In this document: positions 9,439 through 17,336 of the stretch, piece after piece
Position numbering within the stretch: position 1 is the stretch's first letter
How the letters are laid out: each line of letters opens with the position of its first letter
Notes under the pieces: generated by a model
What the model saw: the letters and a program-made list of their open reading frames with translations, nothing else
Database searches by the model: none
What the model was told of the DNA's origin: nothing
Program-made: the position numbers and the translations under genes
Assembly (NCBI GenBank): GCA_020720665.1
Contig: DYOF01000009.1
Span: 1-41,458, forward strand
Source: Acetofilamentum sp.
GTDB lineage: Bacteria; Bacteroidota; Bacteroidia; Bacteroidales; JAADGE01
DNA: 41,458 nucleotides
Direction of reading: 5' to 3'

Positions 9439-10053
9439 TCAGTGGTTACCATATTTTTTAACACCTGCTTTAACTTTAACATTAATAAAATTTTCGGCAG
9501 GCGGAACAACACACGAATATTTATGATTATAAGCACAGTATGGATTATAGGCTTTATTAAAATCAATTATTATAGTTTCTCCTTCGGGTATTTTTAAATC
9601 AATATATCTTCCTCCGCCGTAAGAATTTTTACCGCTTGTTAAATCTCTGAACGGTAAAAACAAATAATCTTTATATTCTTCTTTTTCTTTAAGTTTTATG
9701 CTTTGATAAATCGGAACTTTAATTATTTTTCCTTTTAAATTAAATTCAACATCACCAAATTTAAGGTATTCGGGTGTTCGGTTTGTAGAAGTTTTCATTT
9801 TAAAGGGAAGTTCATCAGGAGTTCTGAAAAATTTGGCTTCAACTTTAAATGATTTATTAACCGGATAATATTTTAGTCCTTTAAAGTTAAGTAAATCTTC
9901 TTTTAAAAGAGGACTTGTTATACTATCAGCGTACTCTTTATTTAATTCGTCCCGAAACTTTTTAATGTCGCTTTTGAATTGATTTTGCGAAAAAAATTGA
10001 TGGTTGAAAAGCATAAAAAAGAGAAGCAAAAAAAAACTTAATCTATTGTTCAT
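9439..10053 (-). CDS. Secreted DUF1684 family protein
   Basis: A 204-residue protein with a hydrophobic signal sequence (about 5-20, ending near FFSQNQ). The remainder fits DUF1684: FLPFRDLTSGKNSYGGGRY, then IIIDFNKAYNPYCAYNHKY, then CVVPPAENFINVKVKAG. These conserved aromatic, Cys and PPAEN positions make the family call firm, but the biochemical role of the family is not known to me. Its ATG overlaps the stop of the upstream small gene in a TAATG, which indicates translational coupling. Export to the periplasm is inferred from the signal sequence. Confidence 0.85.
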   Translation of the reverse strand: MNNRLSFFLLLFFMLFNHQFFSQNQFKSDIKKFRDELNKEYADSITSPLLKEDLLNFKGLKYYPVNKSFKVEAKFFRTPDELPFKMKTSTNRTPEYLKFGDVEFNLKGKIIKVPIYQSIKLKEKEEYKDYLFLPFRDLTSGKNSYGGGRYIDLKIPEGETIIIDFNKAYNPYCAYNHKYSCVVPPAENFINVKVKAGVKKYGNH

Positions 10054-10343
10054 TAGCGGTTTAAACTATAAACATAAACAAAATAATCATATTGCTCTGA
10101 ATTGCGGCTTTGCTTTACAGAATAGTTTTCAATGAAATAATTTTGAATTTGATTGGCATCGTTTGATGAAAGTGCTTTCCATGCCTTCCATTTGTTAATA
10201 TTTTTAAGTTCTCTTTTTTCTTGATTCGGATATACAGTAAGACCGATATACCATTCTTTCCAATTTACAGAGCTTGGATTTGAAGATGAATTTGTAATAA
10301 ATTCAACAATTTCATTAATTATGTCTTGAACGGAATTATTCAT
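10053..10343 (-). CDS. Small conserved-looking protein of unknown function
   Basis: A 96-residue soluble protein from ATG 10343. It has an amphipathic N-terminal helix (VQDIINEIVEFI), a KEWYIGLTVYPNQEK segment, WKAWKALSSNDANQIQNYF and a final YDYFVYVYSL strand. The WYIG-T...A...E-YF pattern recalls small Bacteroidota proteins seen near mobile or regulatory genes, but I cannot name a family. The frame stays open upstream to a GTG at 10424 (123 residues). I prefer the ATG because the extra segment looks unlike a domain. The stop overlaps the DUF1684 start codon, so the two are probably translated together. Confidence 0.6.
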   Translation of the reverse strand: MNNSVQDIINEIVEFITNSSSNPSSVNWKEWYIGLTVYPNQEKRELKNINKWKAWKALSSNDANQIQNYFIENYSVKQSRNSEQYDYFVYVYSLNR

Positions 10344-10693
10344 TAGTATATTATTTCTATCCCTTGAGGATACATCAAATTTTGCTGTGATAAATTTTTT
10401 AGAAATCAAAGTATATTTATTCACCGGTGTTATGATTTATAGCATCTTGATAAAATTAATTTCAAATTTACAAATTTTTGTTTTTAATACAAATAATTAG
10501 TTATTAAATCGTGTTAAATTTATGAATTTTAGAAATTACCTTAAATTCACAAGACAGAGTTTGAATATGTTAATAAACAGCATGTTATAATAATTAGTAC
10601 TTCATTTTATTAAAACAATTACTTTCAGTGAGGGCTTCGCCGTTCTCACTCTGACTGTCAGACAATTAATAACAGACGTGAAGATTCAACTGA
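10344..10693. other. Gene-free stretch between pgi and the small coupled gene
   Basis: About 350 bases. The end near the small gene is AT-rich and may hold its promoter or a longer N terminus. The rest is occupied by a MITE-like repeat copy (10539-10690) that abuts the pgi stop. No other gene is apparent. Confidence 0.6.
10539..10690. repeat. MITE-like repeat, copy A
   Basis: About 152 bases, clearly related over its whole length to 37200-37352. Shared blocks include CCTTAAATYC at the left end, GAATATGTTAATAAA, a TACTTCA block, a G-rich hairpin with GGCTTCGCCGTT in its loop, and CAATTAA-A-CAGA at the right end. The inner AGTGAG and CTCACT can pair. There is no open reading frame, so it is a non-autonomous element or a structured intergenic repeat. 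Confidence 0.8.
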
Positions 10694-11974
10694 TTATTTG
10701 CCTAAAATTTTAAACATGTTTTTTTTATAAGCTTCTACTCCGGGTTGGTCAAACGGGTTTACACCGAGAATATAACCGCTGATTCCGCATGCTTTTTCAA
10801 AAAAATAAATCAATTCACCTAAGAAAAACTCTGAAATTTCGGGTATTTCGATTTTGATAATCGGAACTCCGCCGTCAATATGAGCCATTAGTGTTCCTTC
10901 TTCTGCGCTTTTATTAATTTCCTCAATTCGTTTCCCGGAAAGGTAATTCAAATTATCAGAATCATCTTCTTGCGATTCTAATACGATTTTATATTTTGTT
11001 TTTTCAACTGAAATTAGTGTTTCAAACAAATTTCTTTTTCCGTCTTGAATATATTGCCCGAGAGAATGCAAATCGGTAGTAAAATTAACTGCTGCCGGAA
11101 ATATGCCTTTTCCGTTTTTGCCTTCACTTTCACCGTATAATTGCTTCCACCATTCGCTTAAAAAACTAAGTTTCGGATTGTAATTAACCATAATTTCGTT
11201 TGTAAATCCGTTAAGGTATAATAAATTTCTTACAAGGGCGTAGGTTTCGGCAATATTTCCTTTTGTAAGTGTTTCATTTTGTATTTTTAGTGCACCTTTA
11301 ATAAGTTCTCTGATGTTAAATCCGGCTAAAGCAATAGGAAACAGTCCGACAGGTGTTAACACAGAAAAACGTCCGCCGACATCATCCGGAATTATATAGG
11401 TTTTATATCCCTCTTTTCGGGCTAATTGTTTAAGTGCGCCTTTTTCTTTATCGGTTATGGCAATTATACGCTTTCGGGCTTCATTTTTCCCGTATTTTTG
11501 TTCGATGTCATTTTTCAGTATTCGAAAAGCAACTGCCGGTTCTGTTGTTGTGCCGGACTTGGAAATAACTGTCAAACCATATGATTTGTCGCTTAAAAAT
11601 TCTCTTAATTCATACAAATAATCCTCGCTCAGATTTTGACCGGCAAATAAAACTTTAATTTGACCGGGTTTTGATTTAACCATTGAAAAATTATCTGATA
11701 ATGCATCAATTATAGCTTTTGAACCGAGATAAGAACCTCCTATACCTATAATAACCATAAACATAATTTCATTTTTAAGCGAATTTACGGTGTTTTCGAT
11801 ATCAGATATTAGGTTTTCGGTGATTTCTGCCGGTAAATTTACCCAGCCCAAAAAATCATTACCTTCTCCGGTTTTATTAATTAATGATTGATTTGCATTT
11901 TGAGCTTTTTTTTCAAATTCTAAAAATTCTTGATTTGAAAAAAATTTTTCAGCGTTTTTAATAGTGATTTTCAT
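10694..11974 (-). CDS. pgi: Glucose-6-phosphate isomerase
   Basis: Interconverts glucose 6-phosphate and fructose 6-phosphate. The 426 residues correspond to the short bacterial form. Visible are the GIGGSYLGSKAIIDAL phosphate loop, VISKSGTTTEPAVAFR (first SIS domain) and VGGRFSVLTPVGLFP (PGI signature region), followed by the C-terminal GVNPFDQPGVEAYK block with the catalytic-region Gln. Motifs are intact. The ATG lies 4-6 bases from the end of leader repeat copy 2, so its 5' untranslated region is this repeated element. A MITE-like repeat lies directly after the stop, with no clear terminator. Confidence 0.95.
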   Translation of the reverse strand: MKITIKNAEKFFSNQEFLEFEKKAQNANQSLINKTGEGNDFLGWVNLPAEITENLISDIENTVNSLKNEIMFMVIIGIGGSYLGSKAIIDALSDNFSMVKSKPGQIKVLFAGQNLSEDYLYELREFLSDKSYGLTVISKSGTTTEPAVAFRILKNDIEQKYGKNEARKRIIAITDKEKGALKQLARKEGYKTYIIPDDVGGRFSVLTPVGLFPIALAGFNIRELIKGALKIQNETLTKGNIAETYALVRNLLYLNGFTNEIMVNYNPKLSFLSEWWKQLYGESEGKNGKGIFPAAVNFTTDLHSLGQYIQDGKRNLFETLISVEKTKYKIVLESQEDDSDNLNYLSGKRIEEINKSAEEGTLMAHIDGGVPIIKIEIPEISEFFLGELIYFFEKACGISGYILGVNPFDQPGVEAYKKNMFKILGK

Positions 11975-12150
11975 GTGTCTGAATATTTAAAATTAATTAA
12001 TAATCTGCAAATTGAGTGTTTATATATATTTAAAATGCTTGTTCTTTCCTGCACATAGGAACACCACACTTTCTACTGAATGTAATTGAGGTATTCCGGT
12101 AGTTATGCTTTTTTGTATAAAAAAATGTCTTACCCGGGTATTTCATTTTT
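11975..12150 (-). repeat. Leader repeat copy 2, upstream of pgi
   Basis: A long copy of the leader element. On the minus strand it contains GCATAACTACCGGAATACC, a small hairpin TTCCT-ATGTGC-AGGAA (12046-12061), the core CACTCAATTTGCAGATTATT, TTAATTAATT and CAGACAC, then the pgi ATG. It matches the 19959-20118 copy over nearly its whole length, including the distal CCCGG-TA part. Confidence 0.85.
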
Positions 12151-12159
12151 GTTTTTCTT

Positions 12160-12741
12160 TTATAATTGGTTTGTTAATTTACAATAAATTTTATGAGAAA
12201 CCCAAGCATCAGTTGCTGCATAATTTAATTGAGCAAAAGTTAAATCAGGACTTTCCCAATTGGTTAAACGCGCTCCTTTAGAAATTTTAAATCCTAAAAC
12301 ATTAGCGGTTATTTTTTTTAATCCGTTATCTTCAATACCAAATTCATCTACAAATGATTGAAGTTCGATAAAATTACGCGGAGTAAACTTGTTAAGTTTT
12401 TTCAAAGCTTTAATATCGTCTTTTATTGCTGCTCCGATTTTAATAATTTTTTCATCAGATAGAATTGAAGCCAAAGAATCGGGTAAACCAATTTCATTTA
12501 ATCTGAATAAAAATGCTTGTTTGTCGGTGGCTAATTGTAATAATGAAACTTTGTGTGTTATTCCTTTTTTAAATGCCGGTTTTGTTTCTGTATCAAATCC
12601 GAGTATTTTTTTTCCGTTAAGAATTTCAACTGCAATTTCGAGGTCTTTAAAATTATCAATTAAAAAAATTTCGCCTTCAAATCCTTTCAGGGGTAGCTCA
12701 TCGAGTATATCATCAGGAATTTTATCAAAATATTTTTGCAT
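12160..12741 (-). CDS. 3'-5' exonuclease, RNase D-like DEDDy fold
   Basis: A 193-residue single-domain exonuclease. ExoI motif ILGFDTETKP supplies the first Asp and Glu, IKIGAAIKDDIKAL supplies the second Asp, and LNYAATDAWVSHKIY has the Tyr-x3-Asp of the DEDDy class. No HRDC domain follows, so this is not full-length RNase D but the short stand-alone type common in Bacteroidota. It probably acts on RNA or DNA 3' ends; the substrate is not clear. It lies 5 bases after the upstream secreted protein gene on the same strand, so the two are probably co-transcribed. Confidence 0.87.
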   Translation of the reverse strand: MQKYFDKIPDDILDELPLKGFEGEIFLIDNFKDLEIAVEILNGKKILGFDTETKPAFKKGITHKVSLLQLATDKQAFLFRLNEIGLPDSLASILSDEKIIKIGAAIKDDIKALKKLNKFTPRNFIELQSFVDEFGIEDNGLKKITANVLGFKISKGARLTNWESPDLTFAQLNYAATDAWVSHKIYCKLTNQL

Positions 12742-12746
12742 AAATA

Positions 12747-13604
12747 TTATTCGTTTATTTCATTCATTTTTTCAAAATCTGAAGTTAAAAACTTATTAGT
12801 TTGATTCTTACCTTTAACTCTATGATAATCGAAATAATATATCTCAGCATCAGAAGCACTTAAAATCATTTTTGTTACTACTGAACCTTTAACGGCACGT
12901 ACGGGAGCAACCATATGTAAAATTAAAACAGTTTCATCCTTATCATCAATGGCTTGTTTTATTTCTTCCTTGCTTACAAATTTAACTTCCCCGGAATAGA
13001 ATGCCTTTATTCCGCTTATTGTATTAATTTCTTCTGACATTTCATTTTTTAGCAAATATAAGGTTTTATCTTTTGTGTTTTTTTTACTGTTCTTAAAGTG
13101 ATTTAATAGTGCTTTGTCTTCAATATCAGGGTTTTCATCTAACCATTTAACATGATTTTGCATATATACTAAAGCCAAACCTAATTTATATTGATAATCA
13201 TCATAATCAGCATCATTATATGCTAAGGGAAGTGTTACTATATCGGGCATCGTATTGATATCACCCCCTTTTTTTCCCATTAATAAACTAAGAGAAGTAA
13301 ATACACCTAATTCTTCTTGACCTTCAAAATGCGATACCGTTTGAATAATCATTGAAGCTGTCGGAACGTATCTTTTATTATTGAATTCATCTTTGTTGAT
13401 AATGGTGTACTCTGTTATTTTCCAGTGTTTTTCTGCTGCTTCTTTAATAACTGAATTATACATTCCGAATATGTTATTGTCTTGAACAAAATAGGTTCGG
13501 GAATCTAAAAATGCTTTTACATATTTTGATTCGGGCATAAATTGCTGAGCATTTATAGTTACGCTTAAAAATATTGCAATTATAATAAGTTTAATAGTTT
13601 TCAT
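12747..13604 (-). CDS. Secreted protein of unknown function
   Basis: A 285-residue protein with a clear signal peptide (MKTIKLIIIAIFLSVTINAQ, cleavage near residue 19-20). The mature part is mixed alpha/beta with no domain I recognise. It has a region resembling a periplasmic-binding-like half (ASMIIQTVSHFEG) and a C-terminal YYFDYHRVKGKNQTNKF segment. It is preceded by leader repeat copy 3 and followed after 5 bases by the exonuclease gene, so it heads a two-gene unit. Export is inferred; no function is proposed. Confidence 0.75.
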   Translation of the reverse strand: MKTIKLIIIAIFLSVTINAQQFMPESKYVKAFLDSRTYFVQDNNIFGMYNSVIKEAAEKHWKITEYTIINKDEFNNKRYVPTASMIIQTVSHFEGQEELGVFTSLSLLMGKKGGDINTMPDIVTLPLAYNDADYDDYQYKLGLALVYMQNHVKWLDENPDIEDKALLNHFKNSKKNTKDKTLYLLKNEMSEEINTISGIKAFYSGEVKFVSKEEIKQAIDDKDETVLILHMVAPVRAVKGSVVTKMILSASDAEIYYFDYHRVKGKNQTNKFLTSDFEKMNEINE

Positions 13605-13692
13605 ATGTTTTAAAATTTTTAATTAATTAATAATCTGCAAATTGAATGTTTATTGTTATTTATTATGCTTGTTTTTCCCTGTATATAGGAAA
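13605..13692 (-). repeat. Leader repeat copy 3, upstream of a secreted protein
   Basis: A shorter copy. On the minus strand a hairpin TTTCC-TATATACAG-GGAAA (about 13674-13692) is followed by a longer spacer, then ACATTCAATTTGCAGATTATT and TTAATTAATTAAAAATTTT before the ATG. The distal CCGGAATACC part is missing or decayed, because the neighbouring gene ends at 13700. Confidence 0.75.
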
Positions 13693-13699
13693 TTCTGTT

Positions 13700-14344
13700 T
13701 TAAGGTAAAATTACCGGATGTTTTTGATTAAATTTTCGGATATATAAAAACTGTAATTTTTTCTTTTTACGTAAACTTAATTGACTGTACTCTTCAAATA
13801 AATCAGAATCAGAAGAGAGCAATAGCTCAACTGACTTATAATCAAATTCATATATTTTTCCGGTATTAAAATCCAAAATATATTGTAAGAGAACTGTTTT
13901 TGAGTTGTACGGATCGTATGAATATCTATTGTAACTGTTATAGCGATACGGATCATACTCAATATAAGTTTTATTTGCTATAAAATGGCTTATACTTCCG
14001 AATACAGGAATTCTGTTAAATTCATTATTAAAATTTATATACAATATTCCTTTATTTGAATATCCCCAAATGTTATCAGTTTTAATTTTTGTATTTACTC
14101 CTAAATTATCAAAATAAGTAATTTCTTTTTCATCTAATAATCGGTCAAAAAAATCGAAACTGCTATATTCTATGTCGGTAACAATTTGCGATTTTTGAAT
14201 CGGTTTGTTTTCTTTTACGTGATAAAAGGTTTCAAAAATCCCTTCTTTAAAATCAGCTGATTTAATTTTGTTACTTTCATTATTTTGAGCGGATGTATTA
14301 AAAAAAATTGTTACTAAAAAGAAATATGTTAAGTGTTTTTGCAT
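13700..14344 (-). CDS. Secreted protein of unknown function, Tyr/Asn-rich middle
   Basis: A 214-residue protein with a signal peptide (MQKHLTYFFLVTIFFNTSAQ). The mature part contains a repetitive DPYRYNSYNRYSYDPYNS stretch (about 135-155), probably a low-complexity loop, and a highly basic C-terminal end (LRKKKKLQFLYIRKFN). I recognise no domain. It lies 56 bases after the PgpH-type gene on the same strand and could be co-transcribed with it. Export is inferred from the signal peptide; the function is unknown. Confidence 0.72.
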   Translation of the reverse strand: MQKHLTYFFLVTIFFNTSAQNNESNKIKSADFKEGIFETFYHVKENKPIQKSQIVTDIEYSSFDFFDRLLDEKEITYFDNLGVNTKIKTDNIWGYSNKGILYINFNNEFNRIPVFGSISHFIANKTYIEYDPYRYNSYNRYSYDPYNSKTVLLQYILDFNTGKIYEFDYKSVELLLSSDSDLFEEYSQLSLRKKKKLQFLYIRKFNQKHPVILP

Positions 14345-14400
14345 TTTAAGTTGATTCTGATAGCTAAACGAAAATTTTCAAATTATATTTTTTAATTTTT

Positions 14401-16473
14401 TTATTCCGGGTAAATTACCCTTGTGTGGTAAATATTTCTCAACTTATTTTTTAATATTTTTTTAATTTTATTAATATCATCAAAAGTAATATCAGTGTGT
14501 ATAAGTAAGTTTTCTTTTATTTTTGATTGAACAATTTTTTCAATTAAATTATCAATTGAGCTTTCAGTATATTCGGTTAAACTTCTGGATGCTGCTTCAA
14601 CCGAATCAACTATCATAACAACGGCAGTTTCTTTTGAGTAAGGTAAAATACCGTTATATCTGAATTTTTCTTCGTCAATTTTCTCGTCTTTATGAGCTTC
14701 TTTATATTTGAATAAGAACCATGTGATTTTGGCGTTTCCGTGATGTGTTAATATAAAATCAGACACGTCTTTAGGCAGAGAATATTTTTTGGCAATTTTA
14801 ATTCCTTCAGATACGTGTTGTTTAATAATTTCGATACTTTTCTGCGGACTTATTTTATCGTGCGGGTTTTCAGAATGTTGATTTTCAATAAAGAATGAAG
14901 GATTGCTCATTTTACCTATATCATGATACAATGCCCCGGCTCTGACAAGTAACGGATTTGCTTCAATTTCTCGGGCAGCAGATTCAGAAATATTGGCAAC
15001 TTGAACAGAGTGTTGAAAGGTTCCGGGTGCTTTTTCTGCCAGTAACTTTAATAAGGGTCTGTTTGTATCTGATAATTCAATTAATGTAACATCTGAAATA
15101 AAACCAAATACTTTTTCAATAAAATAAATTAACGGGTAAGCCATCAGAACTAAAATACTGCTTCCTGCAAACCAAGCGAATTTATTAAAATCGATTTTTT
15201 CTATTTCACCTTCTTTAATTATTGTAAATGCTATATATAAAATTAGATATGAAATAAAAATCATTAGAGCAGTCCATAATACTTCACTTCTTCGATTTAA
15301 TTTACTTACTCCTGAAATTGCAACAAATCCGGCAATAAATTGAATAAAAATGTACTCAAAACCATTTGCAACAATAAAACCTAATAATAAAATTGTAACA
15401 ATATGATGCAGAAATGCTGTTCTCGGTTTGTAAAACGTTGCGGTAATTAAAGGTAATATTGTAACCGGAACAATGTAAATATCAACTCTTTGATGATTTG
15501 AAACTACTGCTGTTATGATTATAATTAAAATCATCATAAAAGGGAAATACAACAATTTTCTGTTGTTATCAAAAATTTTCTTGTTATAAAAAAATAAATA
15601 AAGAAAAAGAATTGTAAAAATAGAAGTAGCAATTATCAATTCGCCAAAAAATAATACAAGTTTATCTGAATATGAATTTTGTTCAGAGATATATTGTTTT
15701 TTTAAAGAAGTAAGAATTTGAAATTTCTCATCGTTTATTAACTGCCCTTCATATATTATTCGCTCTCCGGCTTGAATCATACCTCTTACGGGTGAAAGCT
15801 CTTTTAATAATTGTTCAGTTGCTTTTTGAGACATTTGCCTGTTATAACTGACATTAAAAAAAACATATTCTGAAAAATCAATTTCAGGAAGTGAAAATTT
15901 GCTTTGAGCTTTTAATTCGCTATATGTTTTATTTAACTCACTATATGCTTTTTTTTGAGTGTATAATGAAGATATTAAAACTAATTCTGCAACATTTTCT
16001 TTAACAATATAAATATCAGAATTATTTTTTACGGTTTTTTCCTTATCATTCACAGGCTCAATTATTCCTTTTTCATAAATCAAATGAAGCTCATTTAATA
16101 AAATAATCCTGATTTTATTTGCATTTAATTTAATTAATTCATTTAATTTTTTATCGGAAATCGTTTCGGTCAATTTTTCGGTTGATTTTTTAAAGTCGTT
16201 ATTTAATTTAATTTCAACAGTAATAAAAACATCTCTATTATAAGTAAAATAAGGTTTTGCAAATTTCAAAATACTATCTCTTTCAACTTTTATAAGTTCA
16301 TCACTTTTATATACCGGAAAATCATATTCTGCAATTAAATTCATATGCTTCCATGGTTCGCCTTTTTGAAATTCATAGCTGAATTTATTGCTCCCCGGAA
16401 ATAACAAAACAGTAATTACAGATGCAGATAAGAAAATTAAAATTTTATATATGAAGTTTAGATTTTTAAACAT
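14401..16473 (-). CDS. pgpH: 7TM-HD family phosphodiesterase, PgpH type
   Basis: A 690-residue membrane protein that probably hydrolyses cyclic di-AMP. Order: an N-terminal membrane segment (about 9-27), a periplasmic 7TMR-HDED-type sensor domain (about 30-270), about seven membrane segments (about 275-450), and a cytoplasmic HD domain with HSVQVANI (near 488), GALYHDIGKMSNP (near 516), an ILTHHGNAK motif and MIVDSVEAASR. This is the PgpH architecture at its usual length, with metal-binding His/Asp intact. The cyclic di-AMP substrate is family knowledge, not visible here. No diadenylate cyclase is in the window. A 9-bp inverted repeat lies upstream at 16541-16568. Confidence 0.9.
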   Translation of the reverse strand: MFKNLNFIYKILIFLSASVITVLLFPGSNKFSYEFQKGEPWKHMNLIAEYDFPVYKSDELIKVERDSILKFAKPYFTYNRDVFITVEIKLNNDFKKSTEKLTETISDKKLNELIKLNANKIRIILLNELHLIYEKGIIEPVNDKEKTVKNNSDIYIVKENVAELVLISSLYTQKKAYSELNKTYSELKAQSKFSLPEIDFSEYVFFNVSYNRQMSQKATEQLLKELSPVRGMIQAGERIIYEGQLINDEKFQILTSLKKQYISEQNSYSDKLVLFFGELIIATSIFTILFLYLFFYNKKIFDNNRKLLYFPFMMILIIIITAVVSNHQRVDIYIVPVTILPLITATFYKPRTAFLHHIVTILLLGFIVANGFEYIFIQFIAGFVAISGVSKLNRRSEVLWTALMIFISYLILYIAFTIIKEGEIEKIDFNKFAWFAGSSILVLMAYPLIYFIEKVFGFISDVTLIELSDTNRPLLKLLAEKAPGTFQHSVQVANISESAAREIEANPLLVRAGALYHDIGKMSNPSFFIENQHSENPHDKISPQKSIEIIKQHVSEGIKIAKKYSLPKDVSDFILTHHGNAKITWFLFKYKEAHKDEKIDEEKFRYNGILPYSKETAVVMIVDSVEAASRSLTEYTESSIDNLIEKIVQSKIKENLLIHTDITFDDINKIKKILKNKLRNIYHTRVIYPE

Positions 16474-16774
16474 TTTTTTGTGTTCGGTAAAAAATAATGC
16501 CTAAAAATAAGGAGTTTATGATTAATAAAAAACAATTCGCTAAGATTTATTTTTGAAATTAAATCTTAAGATTAAACAACACCGCCATTATTACACAAAA
16601 TTGTTATAAAAAAGCAAATTCTGTTTTAGTTGCAATTTTTTAATTCTAATCAAATGCAATATAAAATATACAAACAGTTTCGTTGAAAATATTTTTTAAA
16701 ACTCGCATCAATTATTTTTTTTTATTTAATTTTGCCTTTACGGAGAACTAATTACTAATAAAATTAATTTTAAG
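16474..16774. other. Divergent intergenic region, pgpH / PUR-like gene
   Basis: 301 bases without a gene. It holds the plus-strand -7 box at 16727-16734 and a perfect 9-bp inverted repeat with a 10-base loop (TAAGATTTA 16541-16549, TAAATCTTA 16560-16568), which would lie in the pgpH leader. The rest is plain AT-rich sequence. Confidence 0.6.
16727..16734 (+). promoter_or_regulatory. Bacteroidota -7 box of the PUR-like gene
   Basis: TAATTTTG is an exact TAnnTTTG match 41 bases upstream of the ATG at 16775. No good -33 TTG is visible. Confidence 0.5.
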
Positions 16775-17140
16775 ATGGAAGAACAAACGACTGACGGAGC
16801 AAAGAAATTTAGGGAAAACATATTTACAAGTTCAGTAAAAGCGGGGAAAAGAACCTATTATTTTGATGTAAAAGAAACCAAAAGCGGTGAGCGTTATATT
16901 ACGGTTACTGAAAGAAAACGTCGATACAATGAGGACGGCAGTTACATAGTTGAAAAACATAAAATTTTCCTTTACAAAGAAGATTTTGACAAGTTTGCAG
17001 ATGCATTAGATGATGTAATTGAATATGTTGAATCCGGAATATTTCCTGAAAAAAATGTTGAAATCGGCGATGATTTTGATGATGATGATGAAAGAAAGGG
17101 AGGCTTTTCGAACGTAAAATTTGAAGATCTTGACGATTAA
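16775..17140 (+). CDS. PUR-alpha-like nucleic-acid-binding protein (DUF3276)
   Basis: A 121-residue cytoplasmic protein of the DUF3276/PUR family, whose PUR repeat fold binds single-stranded DNA or RNA. Seen here are FTSSVKAGKRTYYFDVKETKSGERYITVTE (basic beta strands), then HKIFLYKEDFDKFADALDDVIEYV (helix), and a very acidic tail (DDFDDDDE). The order and length fit the Bacteroidota and Borrelia members. A hairpin terminator follows. It is transcribed alone, divergent from pgpH. The family is firm; the target nucleic acid is unknown. Confidence 0.88.
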   Translation: MEEQTTDGAKKFRENIFTSSVKAGKRTYYFDVKETKSGERYITVTERKRRYNEDGSYIVEKHKIFLYKEDFDKFADALDDVIEYVESGIFPEKNVEIGDDFDDDDERKGGFSNVKFEDLDD

Positions 17141-17168
17141 AATATCGACTTTTAAAAAATTAAATAAA

Positions 17169-17202
17169 AATGCGGATTAATTTCCGCATTATTATTTAAT
17201 TT
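17169..17202 (+). terminator. Hairpin terminator after the PUR-like gene
   Basis: AATGCGG (17169-17175) and CCGCATT (17184-17190) form a perfect 7-bp stem with an 8-base loop, followed by a T-rich but imperfect tail. It lies between convergent genes and could serve either strand. Confidence 0.65.
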
Positions 17203-17336
17203 AACAGTTGAAAAATTCTGACCAAATTTATTAAATGAAACACCCGCGTAAAACAACTTTTTTACACAATGATGCCTATAAAACCGGATTAAACCATTTT
17301 TAAGCATTTACCAAGTTTTTAAAACTTTACATGCAT

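Noticed and set aside
16541-16568. Intrinsic terminator or riboswitch before pgpH (TAAGATTTA/TAAATCTTA)
   Set aside because: The stem is nearly all A-T and lacks a T-run; no conserved riboswitch core (including the cyclic di-AMP ydaO type) is visible.
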